From: Tissierella_B sp964485455
GTDB taxonomy: Bacteria; Bacillota; Clostridia; Tissierellales; Tissierellaceae
Direction of reading: 5' to 3'
Assembly: GCA_964485455.1 (NCBI GenBank)
Contig: CAZAJU010000032.1
Span: forward strand, 1 to 22,568
DNA length: 22,568 bases
Every line of letters starts with the position of its first letter. The stretch's first letter is position 1. Shown here piece after piece: positions 1-8,280 of the stretch. The notes beneath the pieces are model-generated. The model did not search any database. It saw only the letters and a program-made list of their open reading frames with translations, and was not told where the DNA came from. Made by a program: the position numbers and the translations under genes.

Positions 1-155
1 TAAGTCGTGGGACTCTTAAGTTTGACGAAGCAGAACTAAGCTGCTAAAGCGTATCTATTGTTTGCGTTTATTGTTTTTGCCACTTTTATCGTTGCTTGGC
101 GACAACGACTCGCTACTCCTGATTCCGCATCCCCGTCGAAACCAAATTCGCCCCC
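1..155 (-). ncRNA. ssrA: tmRNA (transfer-messenger RNA), 5' part, cut by window edge
   Basis: The minus strand from 155 downward begins GGGGGCG, followed by TTTCGACGGGGATG, the conserved start of tmRNA (acceptor-stem 5' strand and T-arm-like UUCGA region). An internal reading frame follows at 65-36: a GCA resume codon preceded by UAAAC, then AAC AAT AGA TAC GCT TTA GCA GCT TAG. The predicted tag is ANNRYALAA, with the usual ALAA degradation end. Only about 155 of the roughly 350 nt expected are present; the pseudoknots after the tag and the 3' acceptor end lie beyond position 1. It works with SmpB, encoded upstream, to rescue stalled ribosomes and tag the nascent protein for proteolysis. About 50 nt separate the promoter -10 box from G155, so the 5' end is presumably trimmed by RNase P. 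Confidence 0.95.
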
Positions 156-205
156 ATATTAATTATGAGATATAGTAATACGACCCATTACTTATCCACA
201 ATTTA

Positions 206-234
206 ATTATAACACCTCTAATATTTGATGTCAA
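206..234 (-). promoter_or_regulatory. Perfect-consensus sigma-A promoter of ssrA
   Basis: The minus strand reads TTGACA (229-234), a 17-bp spacer, then TATAAT (206-211). Both hexamers are exact consensus with optimal spacing. It lies between the HD-GYP gene stop (264) and the tmRNA 5' end (155), so it should drive strong constitutive tmRNA synthesis independently of the smpB operon. Confidence 0.9.
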
Positions 235-263
235 TTACACATCCTGGAAGCAACAAAAGAGTT

Positions 264-1481
264 CTAATATTTAGTAATTATTGAGTAAATATCATGAGAA
301 TTCATCTTAACAGCTCTAACTATACTTTTGTCTATTTTAAAATTATTTGCCATATCCTCCATTAACTTGATTGCTTCATCTAGATCCATTCCCTTTCTAT
401 AAGGCCTATCTTCTATAAGAGATGAAAAAACATCAGCAACAGCTAATATGCGACTTCCTAATTCTATATTTTCCCCACTTAATTTATAAGGATAGCCTTG
501 TCCATCAAGTGTTTCATGATGAGTGCCGACCCAAAATGCAATGTTCTCGAACCCTTCAACTTGTTCTAAAATTCGATGGCCGTAGTATGGATGTTGTTTT
601 ATGATATCATATTCATCTGTTGTATATGGTCCATCTTTATTTAAAATTTCATTAGGTACTGCTAACTTGCCTAAATCATGTAATAATCCAGCCAAATATA
701 ATTTTTTTGCTTCATCACTACTGAAACCTATATTTTGTGCCAAATATCTGGTTACTCTAGCTACATTTTTTGAATGTTCAGCTGTGTAGTGGGATGTTGC
801 ATCAACTACTTTTGAAAAAATCTCAGCCATAGTTATCAAATCATCAATATCAAATAATAACTTGCCGAAAAATTTAAGATCACTGAGAAAACGACTTTCA
901 TATATAGGGTTTACTATATCAAGCCAAAAATATTCTATCTTGCCTAATTCTTTAACTGCTTGTACTATCTCAGGATCGAAAAAATTCAAACTTTCAATTC
1001 CATCGATTATCCTGTTGCGTTGCTGAAGAATATGTTTATTCTTATTAATTCCAACCTCTATTCTATCAGAAATATGAATTATGCGACTTATTAAGGGAAT
1101 ATCCTGCCCCTTAAGTCCGCTTGGATTTCCTCCTTTATACCGATCGTGGTGATATCTTATTGGTGTAGCCAAAACTTCTAGTTGTTGTGAATCTTTAAGA
1201 ATCTGATAACCATTTTCAGCATGATTAAATACATATTTATAATCTGAATGAGCAATGTAATGCTTCTCATCCCAATTTGAAGCAGCACCAATATCATGTA
1301 GCAAGGCTGAATATATTAATATTTCTAGTTCTTCATATTTTAAATTAAAGAAATCTCCAATGTGCTTAGAAATTATTGCTGTCCTTAGATGGTGCTTTGA
1401 GATACCGGTAGTTGATAATTCCAAAGCATTGGACATTGCACTAATGAAATTAATAGGATGAATATTTAAAGAATTAAACAA
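264..1481 (-). CDS. Tandem HD / HD-GYP domain phosphohydrolase (putative c-di-GMP phosphodiesterase)
   Basis: Soluble protein of about 405 residues with two HD-type domains. Residues are numbered from the TTG at 1481, which sits 8 nt after a GGAGG; the open frame continues to 1526 but that start has only a weak ribosome site. The C-terminal domain is a full HD-GYP: His236, HD at 268-269 (HDLGK), His297, HHE at 321-323 and DGQGYP at 326-331. This is the signature of c-di-GMP phosphodiesterases. The N-terminal domain keeps metal-ligand-like residues (H30/H31, HD 62-63, HH 111-112, D139) but has GGNPSG where GYP would be, so it looks like a diverged copy. No sensor or transmembrane domain is visible. 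It is the last gene of the smpB-exporter run, about 60 bp after the exporter gene. HD-GYP assignment is firm; the substrate is inferred from family. Confidence 0.85.
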   Translation of the reverse strand: MFNSLNIHPINFISAMSNALELSTTGISKHHLRTAIISKHIGDFFNLKYEELEILIYSALLHDIGAASNWDEKHYIAHSDYKYVFNHAENGYQILKDSQQLEVLATPIRYHHDRYKGGNPSGLKGQDIPLISRIIHISDRIEVGINKNKHILQQRNRIIDGIESLNFFDPEIVQAVKELGKIEYFWLDIVNPIYESRFLSDLKFFGKLLFDIDDLITMAEIFSKVVDATSHYTAEHSKNVARVTRYLAQNIGFSSDEAKKLYLAGLLHDLGKLAVPNEILNKDGPYTTDEYDIIKQHPYYGHRILEQVEGFENIAFWVGTHHETLDGQGYPYKLSGENIELGSRILAVADVFSSLIEDRPYRKGMDLDEAIKLMEDMANNFKIDKSIVRAVKMNSHDIYSIITKY

Positions 1482-1541
1482 CGCTAAAACCTCCGTATAA
1501 AACCTTAGACTAAAATATACCATCAACCAATAGAGATGCCT

Positions 1542-1979
1542 CTAATCTTGAGGAATTAAGTGCCTAAGCTTAGTAATTATATTGAATGTGATGTCCATCG
1601 TAAAAATTGATAATGCAATCATGCCTGATATTTTTATAGTATCTATTAAATATTCTTGAGTTTCTAATTGATTTCCCGCAATAAAATTATAAACTGCCAT
1701 ATAAAATCTGTATCCTGGTACTAAAGGATAAAACCCTGGTATGAAAAATATAGTAACTGGTGTTTTGAATAGCCTAGAGAATATATGAGATACTGTAGAA
1801 ACCACAATACCAGCAATAAATGTTGCTATCAATAAACCCGTTTTTTCTAATAATAAAAGGTATATCCCCCAACCCATTGCACCTACTATTCCCGCTCTAA
1901 TCAACATTTTTCTGGGAACCTCTAGATATATGGATGCTGCTGCTATAGCAAAAAATGTACTTAGAACTTGAATTATCAT
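1542..1979 (-). CDS. Threonine/serine exporter family, small membrane subunit (YjjB / DUF3815 type)
   Basis: A 145-residue, highly hydrophobic protein with about four predicted membrane spans and the FFIPGFYPLVPGYRFY motif typical of the ThrE C-terminal half (ThrE_2, YjjB). In Corynebacterium ThrE the two halves are one polypeptide; here they are two genes, as in E. coli yjjP/yjjB. The ATG overlaps the stop of the upstream exporter gene by 4 nt (ATGA), with GGAGG 8 nt upstream, so translation is coupled and the products should form one complex in the cytoplasmic membrane. Known relatives export threonine and serine (ThrE) or succinate (YjjPB); the substrate here cannot be told. Confidence 0.88.
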   Translation of the reverse strand: MIIQVLSTFFAIAAASIYLEVPRKMLIRAGIVGAMGWGIYLLLLEKTGLLIATFIAGIVVSTVSHIFSRLFKTPVTIFFIPGFYPLVPGYRFYMAVYNFIAGNQLETQEYLIDTIKISGMIALSIFTMDITFNIITKLRHLIPQD

Positions 1980-2737
1980 ATTGCTATACCTCCGGTAAAA
2001 ATAAGTCCAAGAGCAGCTCCTATTGCTATGGACCCTGCAATTAATATAGCTTCAAGTGATTTTGCAATTGCGGACATATAATCCCCTCTTAAACTGTCAC
2101 GAAATGCATTGGTAATAGCAGTCCCTGGTAGTAATGGAAATAGGGATGCTGTAATAATAATATGAGAGTTCAAACTTGAAATCAAATAATTCTGAATTGT
2201 ATAAATAAAAATAACCATAATGCATGTATAGATTATATTATGAGCAAAGAATCCAAAATCCGTTTCTTTTTCAAGCTTCATAATCAGTGTAAGAATACCT
2301 CCACAAAGCCAGGCAAAAATGAATTCCTTTAATCCACCACCCAACAATAGAGCAAAAAAAGCTGGAATTAAAGATATTGCTAGATTCTTGACCCATGTAG
2401 AATAATGAGTTTCATATACATCAAGCAACTTTTCATAGGCTTTATCGATACTTATTACCCCGGATGTCAATTCCCTACAAACAGCGTTTACCCAAGCTAT
2501 TTTCCCTAAATTGGTTTCCCGTTTTGTTATTCTCTTTGTTACAGTTATAGAGCCTATTTTAGGGTCGCTCAAGGTAGCTATTAAACCAGTTCCAAGTGCT
2601 AGTGCTTCTGTGGACTCAAGGCATGATACGTCCAATATTCTATTCATAACATCTTCAACACGATAAGTTTCTGCATTGCTTTCAAGTAAAATTTGACCTG
2701 CTAATATCGCTGTATCTAATAATTTATTATAGTTCAT
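1976..2737 (-). CDS. Threonine/serine exporter family, large subunit (YjjP / DUF1212 type)
   Basis: The start chosen is the ATG at 2737 (protein MNYNKLLDTAILAGQ..., 253 residues), preceded by an AGGTAGAG ribosome site. The frame stays open to 2788 but that part overlaps smpB and has no better start. The N-terminal soluble part carries the DUF1212 pattern: LLESNAETYRVEDVM near residues 17-31 and a TRETNLGKIAWVNAV-like stretch around 90-105. Several hydrophobic segments follow, including a glycine-rich FFALLLGGG region and a final LFPLLPGTAITN segment. It is the partner of the small subunit immediately downstream. It follows the smpB stop by 4 nt, so it is probably cotranscribed with smpB, although no functional link is known. 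Confidence 0.87.
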   Translation of the reverse strand: MNYNKLLDTAILAGQILLESNAETYRVEDVMNRILDVSCLESTEALALGTGLIATLSDPKIGSITVTKRITKRETNLGKIAWVNAVCRELTSGVISIDKAYEKLLDVYETHYSTWVKNLAISLIPAFFALLLGGGLKEFIFAWLCGGILTLIMKLEKETDFGFFAHNIIYTCIMVIFIYTIQNYLISSLNSHIIITASLFPLLPGTAITNAFRDSLRGDYMSAIAKSLEAILIAGSIAIGAALGLIFTGGIAI

Positions 2738-2741
2738 TTCT

Positions 2742-3206
2742 CTACCTATATTTTTCTGATGAATGTTGCTGAATACGTCTTTCAGCATCCTTCTTCGCTA
2801 TAGTTTCTCTCTTATCATACAACTTCTTACCCTTTGCAGTAGCTAGCTCAACTTTTACCCTACCATCTTTAAGATATATAGAAAGGGGAACAAGGGTATA
2901 TCCCTGAAGCTGTAGACCTTGAAATAGCTTTCTAATCTCTTTTTTATGGAGTAATAGTTTTCTCTTTCTTAAAGGATCTACATTATAGATATTTCCTTGT
3001 TCATATGGGCTAATATGCATTCCATTGATAAATACCTCTCCGTTTTCAACGGAAGCGTAGCTTTCTTTAATATTGACCTTGCCTTGACGAATTGATTTTA
3101 CTTCAGTTCCAGTGAGAACTATGCCTGTTTCAATAGTATCCTCTATAAAATACTCATGTCTTGCCTTCTTATTTGTTGCTATTATCTTAGTTCCTAGCTT
3201 CTTCAT
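2742..3206 (-). CDS. smpB: SmpB, tmRNA-binding protein
   Basis: SmpB binds tmRNA and fills the decoding-side role during trans-translation. The protein shows the family markers in order: NKKARHEYFIEDTIETGIVLTGTE at the N-terminus, then EVKSIRQGKVN and ESYASVENGEVFINGMHISPYEQGN, then the basic tail AKGKKLYDKRETIAKKDAERR that enters the mRNA channel. I choose the ATG at 3206 (154 residues) because AAAGGG lies about 9 nt upstream. The longer frame starts with a TTG at 3215 placed immediately after that ribosome site, which is too close. It lies downstream of rnr and in the same neighbourhood as ssrA, the usual functional grouping. It has its own likely promoter at 3240-3268. Confidence 0.96.
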   Translation of the reverse strand: MKKLGTKIIATNKKARHEYFIEDTIETGIVLTGTEVKSIRQGKVNIKESYASVENGEVFINGMHISPYEQGNIYNVDPLRKRKLLLHKKEIRKLFQGLQLQGYTLVPLSIYLKDGRVKVELATAKGKKLYDKRETIAKKDAERRIQQHSSEKYR

Positions 3207-3239
3207 TCTAATCAACCCTTTAATTTGATATCGTTATTT

Positions 3240-3268
3240 AGTGTATCAAATTTACAAATATTAGTCAA
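3240..3268 (-). promoter_or_regulatory. Likely sigma-A promoter for smpB operon
   Basis: The minus strand has TTGACT (3263-3268), a 17-bp spacer and TACACT (3240-3245), with a TG one base before the -10 (extended -10). It lies in the short rnr-smpB gap, so smpB and the exporter and HD-GYP genes could be transcribed apart from rnr. Confidence 0.6.
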
Positions 3269-3273
3269 TAATA

Positions 3274-5376
3274 TCAAATCAAGCGGAAATCTATAGTTCG
3301 CTTGCCAATATCAGCACCAATTACCTCTATCTTCACCTCATCTCCCAGACGGTAGATTCGATTTGTTCTCTCCCCAATTATATAATAGTTTTCCTCATCG
3401 AATCTGTAGAAGTCATCTTCCATATTGTTAAAATGAACTAGTCCTTCGATTGTATTCTCAAGCTGAACAAAAAGACCAAAACTAGTAACTGATGAAACTA
3501 AGCCTGTAAATTCCTCACCTATTCTCTCTGACATATATTGAGCTTTCTTCAAATCATCAACTTCTCTTTCTGCTTCTTCAGCTCTTCTTTCAGTCATAGA
3601 TGTATGCTCAGCTATCTCAGGCATTACCTTCTCCCATCGATTAATCTTATCTGAGTTTAGTTTTCCCTTTAAGTAATCCTTAATGATTCTATGGATCACT
3701 AAATCAGGATATCTTCTAATTGGAGAAGTAAAGTGGCAGTAATATTGTGCTGCCAGGCCAAAGTGAATTCCAGACTCAGGACTATAAATAGCTTTCTTTA
3801 ATGACCTTAATAGAAGGGTTGAGATTACTGTCTCTTCTTTCTTTCCCTTTATTTCATGAGTTAAAAGCTGCAACTCCTTTGGATGGATTTCCTTGCCTTT
3901 AAGAGAATAACCAAAGTTATGGATGAATTTTGCAAAATCTTGTAATTTCTCAGCACTTGGCTCCTCATGTATTCTGTATAAAAATGGAATTTCAGCCCAA
4001 TAGAACTCTTCTGCCACAGTTTCATTTGTCACCAACATAAACTCTTCTATCATTCTGTTAGCAACTCTTCTTTCTGCAACCCTTACATCGGTAGGTCTTC
4101 CATTTTCATCTAATTCTATATAGGTTTCAGGAAAATCAAAGTCTATGCTTCCTCTTCTTTCTCTCTTTTCATTCAATATTTGCATAAGTTTATGCATATG
4201 AGTTAAATCATCTAAAATATCCTTAAGCTCTTCCTTTGCTTCTCCCTTTTCTAGAAAATCTGAAACGTCATCATAAATTAGTCTATGCTTACTCTTTATC
4301 ACGCTCTCTACTATTTTATGATCCACTACATTTCCCTTTTTATCTATCTCCATAAATACTGTCAGGGTCAATCTATCTACTCTTGGATTTAAAGAGCATA
4401 TTCCATTGGAAAGTTCCTTTGGAAGCATTGGTATTACCCTATCAATTAGATATACTGAATTCCCTCTGGATAAAGCCTCCTTATCCATGGCAGAATTCTG
4501 TTTTACATAATGAGATACATCTGCTATATGGACTCCAAGCAAGTAATTTCCCTTATCTAAAAGTTCAATTGAAACTGCATCATCAAAATCCTTTGCATCT
4601 GCCCCATCTATTGTAAAGGTAGTTAATCCCCTAAGGTCCTCTCGACCTTCTAAATCCCTCTCAGTAAGAGCCTCCTCTACTATTTCAGCCTGCTGTTGTA
4701 CCTTAGGAGGGAAGTCCTCAGGAAGCTTAAACTGTCTTATAACAGAAAGTATGTCAGTTCCTTTTTCACTTAAGAATCCTAGTATTTCTATTACCTTTCC
4801 CTCCGGATTTCTTCTTAACTCAGGCCATCTAGTGATTTCAACAACAACCTTCTGTTTGTTTTTAGCTCCAGCTGTTTGTGCCTTTGGTATAAATATATCG
4901 TAGACTATTCTATGCTCATCTGGGATTAAAAATCCAAAGTTTCCATTATCCTCAAAAGTTCCTATAATGGTTTCATTTGCCCTTTCCAATATCCTTACTA
5001 TTTCACCTTCTTGACGACGTCCACCCTCTTGCCTTCTTGTAAGATTTGCTACTACAATATCTCCATTCATGGCACTATTCATGTTTTCAGCAGGAATAAA
5101 TACGTCATTCTTTGTTTTATCGTTTGGGATTACAAACCCAAATCCCTTTTCATGTCCTTGAAGCTTTCCAACTACAAGATAATCTGAATTAATAAGCCCA
5201 TATTTATCCTTGTTATTTCTAATAAGAACTCCTTCCTTTTCCATGGAGTCCAGTATCTTATAAAATGGCTTGGTATCACCTTTTTCAATTCCAAATTCTA
5301 TAGCCAGCTCTTCTTTTAGCATTGGCTTATATTCTTTATTTTCCATAAATTCTAAGATGTTTTCTCTAATACTCAT
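3274..5376 (-). CDS. rnr: Ribonuclease R (3'-5' exoribonuclease, RNB family)
   Basis: A 700-residue RNase R. Domains in order: winged helix about 1-62; two cold-shock/OB domains about 66-130 (KGFGFVIPN) and 136-200 (GNFGFLIPD); RNB catalytic domain about 245-575; S1 domain about 620-698 (SFGLFVQLENTIEGLVHF). The catalytic metal-binding aspartates are visible in TIDGADAKDFDDAVS: D257, D263, D265 and D266, matching D272/D278/D280/D281 of the E. coli enzyme. It degrades structured RNA 3' to 5', including mRNA released during trans-translation, which fits smpB just downstream and ssrA nearby. The protein ends with the S1 fold and lacks the long lysine-rich tail seen in E. coli RNase R. The ATG has an AGGAGG site upstream. 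A terminator sits between ddl and rnr, so rnr needs its own promoter, which I could not identify with confidence. Confidence 0.97.
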   Translation of the reverse strand: MSIRENILEFMENKEYKPMLKEELAIEFGIEKGDTKPFYKILDSMEKEGVLIRNNKDKYGLINSDYLVVGKLQGHEKGFGFVIPNDKTKNDVFIPAENMNSAMNGDIVVANLTRRQEGGRRQEGEIVRILERANETIIGTFEDNGNFGFLIPDEHRIVYDIFIPKAQTAGAKNKQKVVVEITRWPELRRNPEGKVIEILGFLSEKGTDILSVIRQFKLPEDFPPKVQQQAEIVEEALTERDLEGREDLRGLTTFTIDGADAKDFDDAVSIELLDKGNYLLGVHIADVSHYVKQNSAMDKEALSRGNSVYLIDRVIPMLPKELSNGICSLNPRVDRLTLTVFMEIDKKGNVVDHKIVESVIKSKHRLIYDDVSDFLEKGEAKEELKDILDDLTHMHKLMQILNEKRERRGSIDFDFPETYIELDENGRPTDVRVAERRVANRMIEEFMLVTNETVAEEFYWAEIPFLYRIHEEPSAEKLQDFAKFIHNFGYSLKGKEIHPKELQLLTHEIKGKKEETVISTLLLRSLKKAIYSPESGIHFGLAAQYYCHFTSPIRRYPDLVIHRIIKDYLKGKLNSDKINRWEKVMPEIAEHTSMTERRAEEAEREVDDLKKAQYMSERIGEEFTGLVSSVTSFGLFVQLENTIEGLVHFNNMEDDFYRFDEENYYIIGERTNRIYRLGDEVKIEVIGADIGKRTIDFRLI

Positions 5377-5427
5377 CTTTATTCCTCCTAAGTTTGTTCC
5401 TACTATTATTGTTTACCCCTTTTGTAC

Positions 5428-5462
5428 AAAAAAATGTAAGATATTTAGAAAATATCTTACAT
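5428..5462 (-). terminator. AT-rich intrinsic terminator after the Ddl-like gene
   Basis: A perfect 13-bp stem (arms 5434-5446 and 5450-5462, ATGTAAGATATTT and its complement) with a 3-nt loop is followed on the minus strand by a run of six to seven Ts. This is the shape of a Rho-independent terminator, though the stem is poor in G and C. It would end the hydrolase-MurF-like-Ddl transcript ahead of rnr. Confidence 0.75.
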
Positions 5463-5515
5463 TCCTTATCTTAAGTACCGGAAGAAATTACTTAGCAATT
5501 TCATCACACCAGTGA

Positions 5516-5550
5516 AACGAGGTTGATGGTTTATATTTCTAAACCTCGTT
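5516..5550. repeat. Inverted repeat at the stop codon of the Ddl-like gene
   Basis: Arms AACGAGGTT (5516-5524) and AACCTCGTT (5542-5550) pair perfectly over 9 bp, with a 17-nt loop. The right arm reaches into the stop codon (5549-5551). A weaker hairpin, GAAATT/AATTTC at 5483-5501, follows before the terminator. There is no T-run after this stem, so it may protect the mRNA 3' end. Confidence 0.55.
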
Positions 5551-6721
5551 ATTTCGTACCTCTATTTACTTTGCTACCATACTGGGTTCTGGTAAATAGA
5601 TTGGCGTCAAAGTTGTACATATTCTTATTCTTATCTGCATGGGTTTGTATTCCTATATCTATAAGCTCATTCACAAGCTTAGTAAATGGATATCCCTTGC
5701 CTTCCCAAAGATAAAAGGCTATAGAACCAGGCAATGTATTTATTTCATTTACATATACCTTATTATTTCCATCTACAAGAAAATCTATTCTTGAAGTTCC
5801 TCTTCCATCAATAGCTATAAAGGATTTCTTAGCCAATTCCTCAATCTCAGTTCTAAGAGCATCATCTATTTCTGCAGGTATTACCCTTCTCTTTCCTTCT
5901 GTCTTGCTATTCTTATCGCCAGATATATATTTATCCTCAAAGCTCAATATTTCTTTCCACCCTAAGGGTTCTTCACAAAGTGAAGCATGAACTACTTCAT
6001 CGTAACCCATTACTGCACAGTTTATTTCCCTAGGATTTTCAACCGCTTTTTCTATGATAATCCTTCTATCATAATTGATTGCAATTTGTATAGCAGAAAT
6101 TAATCCTTCCTTATCCTTTGCTTTATTGATTCCTATACTTGAACCAAGGTTAGCTGGCTTTACAAATACTGGATATCCTAGCTTCTCTTCTATATTCAAT
6201 ATTACCTTATCATTGTCAGCTTCCCAGCTAGTTCTATAGAACCACATATAATCAACTACAGGAATATCATAGGACTTATAAACATCCTTCATTACTATCT
6301 TATCCATGCCTACAGATGAAGCCAAAACCCCTCCACCTACATATGGTATATTCATCAACTCAAATAAACCTTGTGTACAACCATCTTCTCCATAAGTTCC
6401 ATGAAGAGCTGGAAAAATCACATCCAACCTATCTACTATCTTTTTAGCAAATAATCCTAATTCATCAGGATGAAGATAGATATTATGGTCATTTCTATTT
6501 TGTGAAAATACGATTCTTTTAGTATCTTTAAAATTTCCTTCTTTGTATGTGTTAAAATCCTTAAGAGAATTTCCAGTCAGCCATTTCCCTTCTTTAGTAA
6601 TATATATAGGAACAGCCTCATAGATGCTCTTATCCAAATTTTCCATAACCTGCATTCCAGTAATAACAGATACCTCATGTTCTACACTGGTACCTCCAAA
6701 GATTACTCCTACCTTTTTCAT
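5549..6721 (-). CDS. ddl: D-alanine--D-alanine ligase family ATP-grasp enzyme
   Basis: A 390-residue ATP-grasp ligase, longer than most Ddl enzymes (about 305-370). Core signatures present: GGTSVEHEVS with Glu15; HGTYGEDG at 107-114; ASSVGMDK with Ser136; VKPANLGSSIGI at 187-198; EKAVENPREINCAV at 224-237; RIDFLVDG around 311-318 and NEINTLPGS at 325-333, giving the metal ligands. Its known relatives join two D-alanines for peptidoglycan. The omega-loop region (about 261-283, DKYISGDKNSK then basic residues) is longer than in E. coli DdlB and lacks the second tyrosine of that loop, so the exact dipeptide product is uncertain. It starts 12 nt after the MurF-like gene with a strong AAGGAGGT site, so the two are coexpressed. 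A housekeeping ddl could exist elsewhere. Confidence 0.85.
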   Translation of the reverse strand: MKKVGVIFGGTSVEHEVSVITGMQVMENLDKSIYEAVPIYITKEGKWLTGNSLKDFNTYKEGNFKDTKRIVFSQNRNDHNIYLHPDELGLFAKKIVDRLDVIFPALHGTYGEDGCTQGLFELMNIPYVGGGVLASSVGMDKIVMKDVYKSYDIPVVDYMWFYRTSWEADNDKVILNIEEKLGYPVFVKPANLGSSIGINKAKDKEGLISAIQIAINYDRRIIIEKAVENPREINCAVMGYDEVVHASLCEEPLGWKEILSFEDKYISGDKNSKTEGKRRVIPAEIDDALRTEIEELAKKSFIAIDGRGTSRIDFLVDGNNKVYVNEINTLPGSIAFYLWEGKGYPFTKLVNELIDIGIQTHADKNKNMYNFDANLFTRTQYGSKVNRGTK

Positions 6722-6733
6722 TTCAAGACCTCC

Positions 6734-8245
6734 TTATTCGCTGTAATTATCCGGTAAATCATTTTCAAATAGCACAACATCTTTAGGTTTAGCTATTCTT
6801 CCTATCTGAGCCGTTGCTTCATCTAAGCTATTTACAATGAAAATATTTGATTTATTATAGTTTGTTTCCATTAGGCCTTCATATATAGGTCTCGTACGTT
6901 TTTCTCCAACAAGTATTACATAATCGCAGACTTTACCAATATTTACTCCAAATTCTCTGTTGGCAGACTCTTCCATTTCTCCTAGTTCAATCATTCCTGG
7001 CGTTACAATGATCTTCTTACCTTCCTTAAACTGACTAAGAACATCAAGAGCTGCCTTTGTGCCTATAGGATTTGAGTTAAATGCATCATCAATTATGATA
7101 ATTCCCGTGCCTGGATTTATAATATTTAATCTATGTTCCACAGGCTCTATCTTTGCTATACCTCGGCTAATCTCTTCGAAAGTAAGGCCTAGAGTTTTTG
7201 CAACACAAGCTCCGGCAAGTATATTGTATATGTTATGCTTACCCAATAGCTTCGTAGTACAACTTATACTGTTTCCTTCTTTATCCCTTAGGGTGAAAGT
7301 TGAACCTAGTTCAGACACTATTATATCATCAGCATACAAATCTAGTTTTTCAACATTCTCTAAGCCATAAAGAAGCTTTTCTTTAAATGTCTTATCAGCA
7401 AGCTTTTTAATATACTCATTATCATAGTTGAAAATTGCCACTCCATCTATAGGAAGTTCCTCAATAAGCTCATATTTTGTCTTCATGATATTGTCAATAT
7501 TCTTAAAAGTTTCTATATGTGTAGGTCCTATGGAAGTAAGCACTCCTATTTTAGGCTGTACGAGCTGTGCTACTTCTCTAATTTCACCAATAACCTTAGC
7601 TCCCAGCTCAGCAACAAAAACTTCATGCTCAGGTCTTAAACTATTATTTATAACCTTTGAAAGTCCCATTGGCGTATTGTATGATTCAGGTGTATTTAAT
7701 ACCTTAAACTTCTCTGCAAGGATAGTACCTACAATGAACTTTGTACTAGTTTTACCAAAGCTACCCGTAATACCCACTACATTAAGGTCTTCTCTTGCTT
7801 TTATAATCTTTTGAGCATTAACATAATAACCCATATTTATCTTTTCCTCAACAGGCTTCATGATTGAGGTTGAAAAATACATAAATAAAGGTTGCAATCT
7901 ATATAAAGCATAGGATAAAACCGATAGTATTATTAAGAATATGTAGATGGAAAGATTATTTGGCATAAGAAGAAAAATTATTGCCGGAATTGCAAGAACT
8001 ACAGTATCCAACAACATATTCACCCTATATAATCTAGTGGCTCTCTGAGTAAATACAAGAGGTTTTTTTACTGGTTGAACACTTTTCTTGGTTCCAAATG
8101 CTTTATCCTTATTATTAGTTAACCATTTTTTAAAGTGTTCTGGGTCATATCCCTCAAGCTGTGAGATATGTAATGAATCCTTTGACCTTGCTGCCGAAAA
8201 CTTAACTGCAACCCCTATTAATAATAAAATTACGATAATATCCAT
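6734..8245 (-). CDS. Membrane-anchored MurF-like Mur ligase
   Basis: A 503-residue protein starting at the ATG at 8245, five bases after GGAGG; the longer frame begins with a TTG inside that site. The N-terminal 130 residues do not look like the UDP-binding domain of MurF. They hold a hydrophobic segment at about 2-18, a polar stretch, then two hydrophobic segments at about 78-116. The rest is a Mur ligase: P-loop GITGSFGKTSTK at 158-169, NTPMG at 190-194, AELGAK at 212-217, GKHNIYN at 335-341, EPVEHRLN at 367-374 and DDAFNSNP at 386-393, which parallels DDSYNANP of MurF. It ends ENDLPDNYSE. The catalytic ATP and amino-acid binding parts resemble MurF, which adds D-Ala-D-Ala. With a Ddl-like gene 12 nt downstream, adding a dipeptide to a membrane-associated acceptor is a reasonable inference. 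The acceptor is unknown. Confidence 0.85.
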   Translation of the reverse strand: MDIIVILLLIGVAVKFSAARSKDSLHISQLEGYDPEHFKKWLTNNKDKAFGTKKSVQPVKKPLVFTQRATRLYRVNMLLDTVVLAIPAIIFLLMPNNLSIYIFLIILSVLSYALYRLQPLFMYFSTSIMKPVEEKINMGYYVNAQKIIKAREDLNVVGITGSFGKTSTKFIVGTILAEKFKVLNTPESYNTPMGLSKVINNSLRPEHEVFVAELGAKVIGEIREVAQLVQPKIGVLTSIGPTHIETFKNIDNIMKTKYELIEELPIDGVAIFNYDNEYIKKLADKTFKEKLLYGLENVEKLDLYADDIIVSELGSTFTLRDKEGNSISCTTKLLGKHNIYNILAGACVAKTLGLTFEEISRGIAKIEPVEHRLNIINPGTGIIIIDDAFNSNPIGTKAALDVLSQFKEGKKIIVTPGMIELGEMEESANREFGVNIGKVCDYVILVGEKRTRPIYEGLMETNYNKSNIFIVNSLDEATAQIGRIAKPKDVVLFENDLPDNYSE

Positions 8246-8280
8246 AATAACCTCCAAACTTTATTCAAATGCAAATAAAA

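Noticed and set aside
5377..5430. Possible rnr promoter (TTGTAC with a TAATAG-like -10)
   Set aside because: Spacing is about 15 bp and the -10 match is weak; not enough support.
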